From: Tetrastigma voinierianum
Taxonomy: Eukaryota > Streptophyta > Magnoliopsida > Vitales > Vitaceae
DNA length: 64,000 nt
Direction: 5' to 3'
Assembly: GCA_016808115.1 (NCBI GenBank)
Contig: JAEQBH010003964.1
Coordinates: 62,001-126,000 of the forward strand
The notes below the pieces were generated by a model. That model made no database searches and was not told the origin of the DNA. It saw only the letters and a list, made by a program, of their open reading frames with translations. This document shows, one piece after another, positions 46,941 to 57,081 of the stretch (position 1 is the stretch's first letter; each line of letters starts with the position of its first letter). The translations under genes were made by a program, and so were the position numbers.

Positions 46941-46956
46941 TTCTTCCTCCCTTAAA
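46941..46956 (-). other. Tekay-like polypurine tract
   Basis: The minus strand reads TTTAAGGGAGGAAGAA immediately before the LTR start TGTAACACC. Confidence 0.75.
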
Positions 46957-48620
46957 ATAATTTCTTCCTAAAATTCACACGCACATTAGCATGCACATCA
47001 CATGCATTTGCAACCGTACACAATCACATGCATACAAACTAGTCATTTAATCACCAAACAAATTTAAACCACATACTCTTCATCCTTAAACAAGAAAGCG
47101 GCAAGGGTACGCATCGTGTCCCTCTCATGTCTACGTTGTCTCCTCCAATCCTGTTGCCACAACACCTTCACTAACCTCATTTGCCTTTAAGGGGCCGCAA
47201 AACCCCGATCCTAACTATCCATGATACGCACCGGTCCCTCCTCAAAGGTCCCATCTCAGACAACACAGCTCGCCCAATCCACTACACGGGCCTGATCCCG
47301 AGTGTATTTCCGCATGGAGACATGGAACACCCATGGACACCCGATAAACTCCAGAATGCCAACCGATATGCAACTGCGGCCCACCTCCTCGAATATCTCG
47401 AAGGACCCACTATATCTCAATGGTCGTTTTCCTTTGCTTTTACCGAACCCGACTTAATTCCTCTCAGTATTACCTTTAAGAAGACATGATCTCCCACCTC
47501 AAACTCTAGAGGTCGATGGCGCTCCTGAGCGTAGCTCTTCTACCAACTCTAAGCCGTGAGAAGACGCTTCCATATCAAATCCACTTTCTCAGAGGTGTCT
47601 CTAACCAAATCCGGACCCGTGATGAATCTCTCTCCCACCTCCTTCCACCAAATCAGAGATCGACATGGCCTCCAATACAAAGCCTCATAGGGTTCCATAT
47701 GTATGCTTGTTTGATAACTGTTGTTGTAAGCGAACTCTACCAAGAGCAAATGCTCCTCCTAGCTACCCTTAAGATCTAAGACACATGCTCGCAGCATGTC
47801 CTCTAAAACTTGTATAGTCCTCTCATCGTCGCTCGCTTGCATGAAAAGCAAAGGCTCATCATCAATCGTGTTTCCAAGGCTCTTTGAAACTTTCCCAAAA
47901 GTGAGCCAAGTAAACTTAAGATCCTCATCCCGATATATGGACACTAGCACTCCATGTATCCGACAATCTCAATGTATACCTCGCAATTCCTTCAAGCAGG
48001 AAGGTCATCCGCACGAATAGAAAAATGTGCCGAATTTAGCAGTCGGCCCCACTATCACCCACACCGCATCATGCTTCCGCGATGTCCTTGGCAAACGAGC
48101 CACAAAATCCATCGTGATATGTTCCCAATTCCACTCTACTACCCCCAATGGCCGAGTAGCCTCACAATTTAGTGCTCAATTTCTTACCTACTCCACATAT
48201 GAGATATTGTCGAACAAAGTCTCCAACGTGTCTCTTCATCCCGCTCTAGTAATATCAACGACGAAGATCATGGTATATCTTCGTGCCACCTGGATGCACC
48301 GAAAATCAAGAGCAATGGAATTCCCTAAGGATCTCCTCTCTCATATATGTCAATTGGGGAACCACAACCCGTCCCCTATACAGGAGACTACCATATGTGT
48401 GAATGACCCATCCTTCATCACCCCCACTGACCGTGATCCCATCCTGATGGACACTATCCCCGCTTCCCCGCCCCTTGAGACTCAATCACTCGCTTCGCAG
48501 GAAGGGTGGCCGCTTAAACTCCTTAAGACACCCTCGAAGCCGATCCCTGCATTTATAGCCCGGGAACCGTCTCTACACCTCAAGAGCTGTTACCCCCGGA
48601 AGCTACACTAGTCAGGACTT
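46957..48620 (-). pseudogene. Tekay-like integrase with chromodomain-like tail, pseudogene
   Basis: Minus-strand pieces in order. Zinc-binding and core start (about 48050-48400): FSVHPGGTKIYHDLRR, VGDFVRQYLIC, VEWEHITMDFVARLPR, DAVWVIV. Core end (47759-47950): DERTIQVLEDMLRACVLD. Then (47549-47749) VEFAYNNSYQTSIHMEPYEA and VGERFITGPDLV; then PLEFEVGDHVFLKV near 47480-47525 (GPY/F-type module), VAYRLAFWSLSGVHG, and a chromodomain-like VRIGVLRPLKANEVS tail near 47180-47220. Stops and indels disrupt it throughout. The long plus-strand frame 48027-48611 is its antisense shadow. Confidence 0.85.
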
Positions 48621-49075
48621 CGTGGATTCTCTGACCAGCATTAGCCACCACATTTTACCTTACCATGATGGTGGCCAAAAGTGAAGCCCATAATCCTCTA
48701 GATACTTCATCCATCTCGCGTTGCCTCATGTCGAGGTCCCGCTTATGTAAAAGATATACTTCAAATTCTCGTGGTCCGAAACACTGAACTCGTCAACATG
48801 ACAGGTAAAGTGGCCAAATCTTCAAGGCAAAAGATCATGGCCGCCAACCCATGTCGTGGTGGGGGGCGGGCTCCCCGCCCGTGGTCCTTAACCGCAAGAA
48901 CCATAAGCTACAACCCTCTCAAACTGTATCAAAACACATCCAATGGCTGAGGCATCACAACCATGTGTACCCGTCCTTCTCTCGAGAGACTATCAAAATA
49001 GAAGCTGAAATGAGCCTCATTTTCAATTCCTCGAATACCCGTTCGCACGGGTCATTCCACTTGAACTCACTCTCT
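48621..49075 (-). pseudogene. Tekay-like RNase H remnant
   Basis: FEVYLLHKRDLDMRQREMDE (about 48700-48760) matches the YTDHKSLKYLFTQ-ELN-RQRRW--- RNase H block in compressed form. NVVANAGQRI near 48640 matches NVVADALSR. The first part (about 49030-49075) has VQVE*PVR and RGIENEAHF, corresponding to F-W---CE--F-ELK--L. No catalytic set is intact. Confidence 0.6.
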
Positions 49076-49290
49076 TAGTAACAAGAACCTGATCCCGCAT
49101 GGCAGAAGTGCTCGGCTTAATGAACCCTTGTCCAACAATTTCAGATTCGCACCTCATGAGTTCCGCATTTCAATCCTGCGCATCCTGGCGCGGTCATGTA
49201 GAAATGGCGCACGCACTAGGGTGTAACTCAATGTAGAAGTCTACATCCCTCTACGAGCGGTAATCCCTGTAAGAACATTCTAAAAAAGAT
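49076..49290 (-). pseudogene. RT N-terminal remnant; catalytic core deleted
   Basis: RMRRIEMRNS, LLDKGSLSRALLPCGIRFLL correspond to YRMAP-E---L--QL-ELLDKGFIRPS-SPWGAPVLFVKK at the start of RT. The very next recognisable block is the RT-RNase H connection, so the palm with the YVDD motif is absent from the element. Confidence 0.6.
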
Positions 49291-50440
49291 CCCACACTGT
49301 GAACTACCCGAGGTAGACCCAACTCTTGTCTCACCTCGTCCTCCAAGATAAGGCTTGCTAGCTACCAATCAACCGGTCTATGCCACTCGAGTTGTATACA
49401 TTCAGGTAAAGACAAAGTATCCCCGAAACATAACACAAATCCCGTCCTGGTGGAAGTAATAACTTCCTACGATCACAATCAATGATTTACTTAGTGTGCT
49501 ATTAACTAAATCCAACCCTAGACGATGATCGCAAAATCCCAGGGATGACATCAAAATCAGCAATACATGACCCTTAGGTCCTGATAAGTAGAATCCTAAA
49601 GATCTCTAACTCATAACCTTGAAAGCATATCGATCGCACTCACCCAATTCCTAGGGAGGAAGCTCACGTATAACGACTTTTCCCAAGATCTTAACGTCTA
49701 GCCCAAACCTTTCACATGATGCAACAACAAATATGAATATAGGAAGCACCGAATTTAAACAACATAACGGCGAAGTGTGAGTAGCATTGCCTTGCTATAT
49801 CGGCGATTTGCGAGCTCGGCTGCGATGTCACAGCGTAGACACGCCCCTGGGTCCCTAAAGTCCCAGCCTTGAAGTCCTCACCTCGACTTCGACCCATGCC
49901 CTAGCCAATGCTGGGGTAAGGAGGAACAAACTACGTCTGTGCATGTCCCACTAATGATTGGGACTGTGGTGTCCCATAACTCTGGGGTCCCTACCTCTAA
50001 GGACAATGCAAGGGTGTCCAGGCTGGTGACAATGGAAACACGCTCTCTACCCTGATTGACTAGGAGCGTTGAAGTGTCTCCTACCCCTAAATGATTGACC
50101 TTGGCCTTGACCCTGGTGGCCACGGCTCTGTCCCTGAGATCCTTGTGAAGCCGGGAGAGTCTTACGCTTCTTTGAAAGCTAGAAGAGGTTGAACCTTCTG
50201 TATCAGCAGCACCGTATCCTTTCGGCTAATGTCGAAACAGCCAGGCCGCCCACCATTGGATCTCCTCCTCCCTTGAGAGACGAAGGATGATGTTTCTCAA
50301 AACCTCTAGAGGTTACCAGCCCCACTGGTTCAATCGCACCTTGTGAGATAGTGGCAGCAACAACACCCTTTGCATAAGAGTAGCGAGGCAACGACAATAT
50401 AAGCCTCTATGAAGGTTTGTAGTCAAAGCCGATAAGTTTG
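49291..50440 (-). pseudogene. Tekay-like gag and protease pseudogene
   Basis: Gag start (50203-50397): FEKHHPSSLKGGGDPMV, matching the F-K--PP-F-G--DP-VA-EW capsid start. Zinc knuckle remnant ACFHCHQPGHPC at about 50005-50045 (C-x2-C-x4-H kept, last Cys displaced). Protease start (49712-49897): GRVYAVTS, then SHFAVMLFKFGASYSY, matching G--V-DSGA-HSF with the catalytic DSGA changed to KFGA. Further down there are only weak traces to about 49300. Non-functional. Confidence 0.65.
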
Positions 50441-50766
50441 TGGGTTATTACTCCGCCCACCACCGGCGTCCTCTTCCTCACTAGCCATCGTGTCAGGATA
50501 GTGATAGAGTTATCAAGTTTCTATCTCAGTCTAACTAGTAGTGCACATGCCAACCACTGATAGACTTTAACATCATGAACTACAAGTTCATCCATTTTCC
50601 TTAGTGGTGCACATATGCGGACACTAATACAAATTAGTTCCGAACCTCATGTTAATTTTATTTTTTGAACCCCTAAAGGTTATGTTTTCTAACCTAGTGT
50701 TCCATCCCACAATTACCATCATATTCCTAAATCACCACACATATCACACACATCATGTTAAGCACA
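50441..50766 (-). other. leader between primer site and gag, no gene
   Basis: Region between the primer-site remnant and the first recognisable gag block; it would be the untranslated leader and gag N-terminus. Nothing identifiable in any frame. Confidence 0.45.
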
Positions 50767-50780
50767 GGCTCTGTAACTTC
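50767..50780 (-). other. Tekay-like primer-binding-site remnant
   Basis: Plus reading GGCTCTGTAACTTC next to the LTR terminus TGTGGCA; resembles the reverse complement of TGGTATCAGAGCC with changes. Confidence 0.5.
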
Positions 50781-52011
50781 TGTGGCAAAAACTGGGGTCC
50801 CCGTGATAACTATTGAATTTCTATCTTAGGTCATCTTGCACCTAAATCTTGGTACCGGACTGGTACCAACTACTCGTGAACACCGAGTTACTCGGCACCA
50901 CCTCAATACATCCCTTTACCAGGACCCATTCATTCATATTTAAATCTAAAATATGAAAATAAAATACTTAATTACAGTTCGTAAGAGTCCGATCATGGCC
51001 CTCTTACCATAATTACATACTACAGACTATTTAGACAATAATCGAAAAAAATTTAGTTACAATTCTTTTATACGATTTACTTTTACAAAAAAATTTTTCA
51101 AAGGCCGTATGTCAGGCCTTCTCACAATCATGGCCTCGTCGACATCGTCTCTTTGCATTCCTGTACTGAGGGGTCTGCAGTGAGGTGAGCAATGCCCGAC
51201 GAAATATTCTTACAAGGGTTACTCCCCACCTAAGTGCACATGCAATGACCTGAAACACACATTTAAGGTAAAAACATGCATGTTCTATCAAAAATGTCTA
51301 TGTCATGGATGAGAATGTGACTCACCATATCCAGTAATCAGAGTCCTCTTGACTCCCTCACACGTGCATATGCAGAGTGTATTGAAAACCAAGCCGTCAT
51401 TATGTTCCATCAATGGCCATTTTTCAAAACAATGCTTTTTGTTTATAAATCAAAATCCATTGGACGGTTCTCGATATCCTTGCATTTCCAAGTTTAGTGT
51501 GTTTATGCATTGTGACCGCAATTTCGGGTTTACACCGCGGGACATCGTGCACCTTTCTACATTTTAAATGACTTCCGCCACCGATGATCATGTATAACCT
51601 CGATCTGGGTCTTTCGCATGGGGGGATCCCTGACTTGTTATGCAAACACACATATTTTCATTTTAAAAAGCGGTAGACTCATTTTAGCGGGCTGATTGTC
51701 CCCATGTTCTGAAACCCTGTGAACACGGAAGCACGATTAATCGATCAACCATGTCTTGACATACCATTGAGCATAAGCATAATTCGAGTCTCTACCATAC
51801 ACTCACACTCATGTCATGTGTGTCCTAAAGGCATGATCTGAAATGCAATCCTTCATTGCTCATTCATACCATCACTACATATATGATGATTACCCATACA
51901 TAATTACCTGCCATGTTTGGACAGTATATCAAAAGCATACAAATTCCAAATATATCATACAATTCATGTCATCGTATCAATACACGCATACATTGATATC
52001 ACAAGTCACGA
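50781..52011 (-). repeat. Tekay-like 5' LTR, distal part
   Basis: Closely matches 45108-46395: TTTCTATCTTAGGTCATCTT, TCTTGGTACCGGAC, ACTCGGCACCACCTCAATAC, CATCAATGGCCATTTTT, AAATCAAAATCCATTGGACG. It stops at AAGTCACGA where the plus-strand LTR begins. Confidence 0.75.
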
Positions 52012-54936
52012 TGTAAAACTCGGGCAGAATTTTAATTTTACTAGAAAAATGGCAAAAGCAGTAATTTGCATAATAGTACAGTGGAAAATCTGAAATTTTT
52101 TCAAATCTCGAATGATGAAAGCGGACCTCATCGTTGAATTAGTCTCGTGAAATCTAGTTATCTAATTGAATTTTGTTGAATTTCGAGATGGTCGAATTTC
52201 ACTCAAGGCATACGGTGTCGAGTGACATGGGGTAGTGCCACATGTGACAGGGGCTACCACATGGAACTAGGAGAAGGACACATGGCATGAGAGCCCGTGG
52301 TGTGGATGGTGACACCAAGCATGTGTCCATGTGACACATGGCGCATGACTCATGGACCATGTGAAATGAAGGAAGGTGAGAGGAAGCTTCCTCTCACTTG
52401 GGATAAGACCAACATAATGAGAGAAAAAAAAAATCAATTTGGTGGGATGAAAACCAAAAAGGAGGAAAAAGAAAAAAAGAAAAAAAAATAAAGAAAAGAG
52501 AAAAGAAAGAAAAAGAAAATAAAAGAAGAGGAAAAACCAAAGGGAAGGAGGAAATCGGGCCATGGGAAAAGAAAGTCCTGCAGATGGAGAAAAAAAAGGA
52601 GAGAGGAAAGAGGATTTTCCGGTGTTCAGACTCGAAACTCAATAGTTCGGGGAACTAAAGTTGGTCCACACAGCGAGCTACTTGTGGTCTCAAGAAATCG
52701 AATTTTCATTGAAGCTCCGGGAGGTGAGGTTTTCTCTACACCGGTTCCTCTTTATTTAAGAAGCGAGTAAATGGGTGGTTCGGCCAAACAAAGATTGAAT
52801 TTTGGACAATGGGACATTTTCGGACAATCCAAGGCTTGGGTTTTGAAGGTGCAGTATCGGGCCGGTTTGGTTCCAAGATGGTTGGAAATCACGAGGATTT
52901 TTGTTATGAACTATTTTTGGAGCAGGTTTTTAGATTTCAGTTTCGGGATTAGCAATAGGCTAAATTTATAGCCGACAATAATGATCTTAGTTGAAAAATA
53001 AATAAATAAAACAGAAACAAAAGCTAAAATTTACGGATTGAGTCCAAATTATTTCAAGGCAGTATGGCTAGGGAATGGCCTGGTCGTGTGGACTATTTTT
53101 GTGTTATTGCTGAAGTAAATAATATGTTGAATGTGTTGTAAAAATGTTGATATATGTGTTATATATAGAAGCATGAATCACACTTCTACTCTTTCCTGTA
53201 TATGAAAGAGTTATTCAAAACAAAAAAATTACTAAAATAGAAATGAAGTATCATCTGCCTGTATTTGAAGAAGACTTGGTTGAAGAACTGTTGAAAAATG
53301 CGGTAGCAATGTTGGGTATTCTGGAGAATTTGAAATAGGAATTGGATGCATTACCTCAGAGAGGCTGATAAAGCTGAACAAATAATGCAAAACATTGTGT
53401 TGAAGTACATTTTGGTCAGCAGATTGAAAGCATAAGAAAAGGAATTAAAAGAGGAGAGATTTATAATCAATAGTAATACTCTATTTTTACTTAATAAAAT
53501 TTTTATAAAAAAACAAATAATTTTGAAATGAGTGTGTTCATATTTTAGTATTTTTACCCTTCTATTTCATCATGATGAAACCCCAACATGATAAATTAGC
53601 TATGGGAACCATATATAGCCTTGTTTTATGTGAGAAAGGAAACCATGGGTGACGGTTTTTAACTTTAGTAGAACTCCCTGTGCTTTGTACGGGAAGGGCT
53701 AAAATAATAGTTTATCATGGAAGAAAATAGTTGTGATGTTGACCATTACCTTTGGAGATGGAAGATGGAAGAGACCAGACAAAATAAAACTGGGCCAACT
53801 CATGTATTTGGATGGTTTATAAATTGTTTTATGTAGTGTTTGTGTATATAACATAGAGATACATGCATTGGCATTTTGTATTGTATATGTATGGGGACAT
53901 CGCATTGAGTTGGGTGTGTGTGCATGGTTATAGTCACTCATCATTCTTGGTGAATGGGTGGTGAGCTCGAGTAATGGAATGGCGATCGAAAATAAGTCTC
54001 ATATTGCGCTAGCATAGAAAATAAATATATTTGGGTATAGCAAGTTAAATTAAAATCCCCCGAGGGTGAGAAAGGGCCCGATATTGAGGTTGGAGCAGAT
54101 CTGAAGGTGAAGGCGAGTTAAAAATGTCGGAAAGACACGCGGCATCCTGCGGTTTGAACCCGAAAATCCATGGCCCACAAATGCATAAACACACGGAACT
54201 TGGGAAATGCAAGTTGATATCAGGAACCGTCCAATGGATTTTGATTTATAAAACAAAAATCTTTTGTTTTGAAAAATGATCATTGATGGAACATAATGAC
54301 AGTTCGGTTTTTCACACTCGACATATGCATGTGTGAGGGAGTCGATGAGGACTCGGGACATGGGATAGGGTGAGTCACATTCTCATCCATGACATGTAGA
54401 CATTTGAGTAGGAATGTGCATGTTTTTACTTGAATGTGTGGTGTGCCATTGCATGTGCACTTAGGTGGGGAGTATCCCTTATAGGAATTATTCTTTGCTA
54501 GGCTTTGCTCACCTTGTCATGAGACCCTCCTTTCAGGTACAGGGAGTGTACAAAGGGCAGTGTTGAGCAGTAGTGATCGCTGAAGAAAGCAGACATGTGG
54601 CCCATAGAAACTGTAAGGAAAAGAGTTTGGTATAAAAAATAATTTTGATTTAATTCTTTTGGGCTATTGTATAAATCAGTCGGGTATGTAATATAGTAAG
54701 AGGGCGGAGTGATCGGGACTCTTATGAATTTGTAAGTGTCTTATTTTCATATTTAAATTTAAATATGAATGAATGAGTCACAGTGAAGGAGCGTATCGAA
54801 ATGGTGCTAAGTAACTCGGTGTCCTGCAGTAAATGAGTGCCAGGTTCGATACCAAGACAGGTGCATCGAGTTTGGTAGAAATTCCACGGGTTGACGGTTA
54901 ATCAAAACGGGACCCTCGGAAAATGGGGCGTCACCA
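52012..54936 (+). mobile_element. solo gypsy LTR, plus orientation, nested in the Tekay-like 5' LTR
   Basis: Starts TGTAAAACTCGGGC and ends GGAAAATGGGGCGTCACCA. Landmarks are the reverse of the minus-strand LTRs: a purine tract at 52420-52620, CCATTGATGGAACATAATGA, GGTGAGTCACATTCTCATCC, AATGAATGAGTC. The host LTR resumes right after (TTGTTGAGTAGCAACATCC against CTCGAGTAGCGACATCC at 46395). At 53020-53560 there is about 0.5 kb not seen in the other LTRs, with an unrecognised open stretch (EEDLVEELLKNAVAMLGILE) and AATCACACTTCTACTC, perhaps another insertion. No clean target duplication. Confidence 0.65.
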
Positions 54937-55169
54937 GCTCTTGTTGAGTAGCAACATCCGAAACCTCTAGGCGGGTGTGGCAAGATGATGTCCTGTAACC
55001 ACAATAAGCCATGTAATGGCCCTTATTCATCCTAGCACATCACAAATCAAACCATTAGAACACGGTGACTCCACAATTTTAACCAAGTATATCACTCAAT
55101 TGGCTTGATGATATACTACGATCTTATCTCAGTGTGGCAAAGAAATACGGACACAATTGTTAAGCGACC

Positions 55170-55535
55170 CTAAGGCTGTAGCGGTCGGAAACGGGACCAT
55201 AACTTGAGTTAAGAGGTCGATTTGGGTGATTCTAAAAAGCACAACACCAAGTTATTCAAATAGAGCTACAAATTCCTTGAAGGATGCTAGTTCAGATTCT
55301 CACTTTCCCAAGCCAGAAAATGGTCCAAAAACCTAGGCAGTAGGTTTGGCCAAATGCAAGGGGTAACTGGGGTAGTCTAGAAAACGGACCATAACTTGGA
55401 GTTATAGGAATCCGATTTTGGTGATTCAAAAGCCTAACATCAAGTTCTCAAATAGGGATACAATTTCCTTGAAGGATACTAGTCCAAATTCTCCTTTTTT
55501 TAATCGAAAATCAGTCCAAAAAACTGGACATCATA
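55170..55535. repeat. two tandem units of about 190 bp within the LTR
   Basis: Units near 55178 and 55378 share AACGGGACCATAACTTG/AACGGACCATAACTTGG, GATTTGGGTGATTC/GATTTTGGTGATTC, AACACCAAGTT/AACATCAAGTT, TTCCTTGAAGGATGCTAGT and GTCCAAAAA. A third small repeat, ACAGCCCCTTAGGG, recurs at 55580-55650. Confidence 0.75.
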
Positions 55536-55893
55536 TAGGGTCAAAATAGGGCACTATTCCAATAACCCTTTATTTGCCGAACAGCCCCTTAGGGAAAAAA
55601 GGGCCAAATAGCCCCTTAGGGCATTAAAATTCAACCAAACAGCCCCTAGAATGGAAAATAAACCAAATTATTAAGAATCTCTACCTCTTGGAGCGTGAGC
55701 AACGCCTCGAGGAAGTCCGCGGACCCTTCCTGAACCCGAAGCTTTCGACTTCACGAACCTCCCCCATGAACCTCGGTGAAACTTGGAGTTTCCGGTATCC
55801 ACGTGCAGCCCTCGCTGTGTACTCTGACTTTAGTTCTTGGTCCGCCGGAAACCAACTACCCGATCTCCGTAGATCATAGAGAGAAGGTAGAGT

Positions 55894-55970
55894 CTCTCTC
55901 TCCTCTCTCCTCTCTCCTCTCTCCTCTCTCCTCTCTCCTCTCTCCTCTCTCTCTCTTCTCTCCCTCTGTT
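55894..55970. repeat. CTCTCTC minisatellite / pyrimidine tract
   Basis: Seven or so direct copies of the heptamer CTCTCTC (as CTCTCTCCTCTCTCC...), then CTCTCTCTCTTCTCTCCC. Low complexity; sits at the pyrimidine-tract position common to the LTR family. Confidence 0.9.
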
Positions 55971-56631
55971 TCTCCCTCCGTTTTCTTTATTTTCCTTTTT
56001 CCTTTTTGGCACATCTTTTAACTTATTTTGATATTCAAGCGGCAGCCCACATCGCACCACGTGTCATGAAATTGTCTGGTCCAGTTTGTGCAGAAAACGA
56101 TTTATTTTGGTTTCGGTTCGAGTTGATTTATTTTAATTCAACAACTAAGTTATTCCCTAACTCCCGAGATTCTTGTGAAAATCTCGTCCCCAAGTCACTG
56201 AATAACCCTCCACTCAAAGAAATCATGAAAATAAAATTTGTCTTGGAATTGATGAGATCTTCTGGTAACTAGATTTCATGAAGCGAATCCAAGCGTGAAA
56301 TGATTTAGTCATCTGAATCTAGAGAATTTTCAAGCACCATGAACCATTCTAGTAATTTTATTATTTTCCATTTTGAAAACTTAAATTTTATAAGTTTTAC
56401 AATAATTATAGTAGCGGCAGATCTTAAATCGGGACCAGGACCAAATCAAGTACAGCAAAAGAAAAAAAATGTAAGCAAGTCAGGCCACACTAGGTTGGGC
56501 CGAAATCTGATCGGGCCAAATTTGGCTCGGTTTTTTCTTGCTAGTATATTAATAGCCCAACCCCGCTCTAATTTCAGGTGGACCAGACTAACCCAACGGA
56601 CCAGACTTAAATTGACACCTCTAATGCTAGC

Positions 56632-57081
56632 TAGAAGGGTTAAAAAGGCCTACATTTTCTAAAGTCATTGAGAGAAAATCTTGGTTACCATGAATTTGAA
56701 ATTTCTTCGTGATCAACAAAATAAACTCTTCAAGTTACTTTAAAAAAAAAAAAAGTTACCTTTTTAAAATGCCTAAAATCCATTCCTTAGAGTTCCATTG
56801 TTAAACTTTCTAACCTAAGTTGTAAAATGGGTATCACTCTGTCTCATCCCTTACCTTTACATAAGAAACTTATTTTGATTAATTTTTTTATTTTAAAATA
56901 TTGTGAACATAAATATTAAATATTATTATTCTTCACAAATAAATTACAAATAGTTATGATAATTTTTATTTATAAAATATATTAACTTTTATCTTTTATG
57001 ATAAGTTATATGAATAGAATCATGATAATAAGAACCTTTCCTATTGTCATTGTGCAAATAAACCTTAAGCCAGACAAAGGC
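56632..57081. other. intergenic spacer, no gene
   Basis: Native DNA to the right of the hAT MITE; together with the DNA left of 45016 it is the pre-insertion locus. A/T-rich, poly(A) near 56742, nothing recognised. Confidence 0.55.

Larger units (their letters stand above)
45108..56401 (-). mobile_element. Tekay/Del-like chromovirus (Ty3/gypsy), minus strand, defective
   Basis: Ends TGTGATGCCCC...TAAGTTTTACA (plus reading) with identical 5-bp target duplications ATAAT at 45103-45107 and 56402-56406, inside the hAT MITE. On the minus strand the order is 5' LTR (56401-50781, itself split by a solo LTR), primer-site remnant, gag, protease, RT remnant, RNase H, integrase with GDHVFLK and a chromodomain-like tail, polypurine tract, 3' LTR (46940-45108). 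The integrase wording fits the Tekay/Del chromovirus clade. The RT core is missing and all frames are broken. Confidence 0.88.
54937..56401 (-). repeat. Tekay-like 5' LTR, proximal part
   Basis: Continues the LTR to its start at 56401 (coding strand TGTAAAACTTATAAAATTT). Shares CTACCCGATCTCCGTAGATC, ATTTTGATATTCAA, ACTAGATTTC and AATCTAGA with 46455-46860. It carries about 830 bp missing from the 3' LTR, including the repeats listed next. Confidence 0.75.
45025..56623. mobile_element. hAT MITE (300 bp) split by a nested gypsy element
   Basis: Left end TAGAGGTGGCAATT (45025) and right end, read inverted, TAGAGGTGTCAATT (56623) match at 13 of 14. Flanking 8-bp target duplications are identical: ATGCTAGC at 45017-45024 and 56624-56631. 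The element's own DNA is only 45025-45107 plus 56407-56623 (300 bp), with GGGTCGGGCC-type GC-rich subterminal wording typical of plant hAT elements. It has no coding capacity. Confidence 0.88.

Noticed and set aside
48027..48611. Longest ORF in the window (194 codons, plus strand)
   Set aside because: It is antisense to the minus-strand chromovirus integrase, whose fragments are clearly recognisable on the other strand.
55688..56060. ORFs over the CTCTCTC repeat
   Set aside because: Low-complexity frames generated by the heptamer repeat inside the chromovirus 5' LTR.
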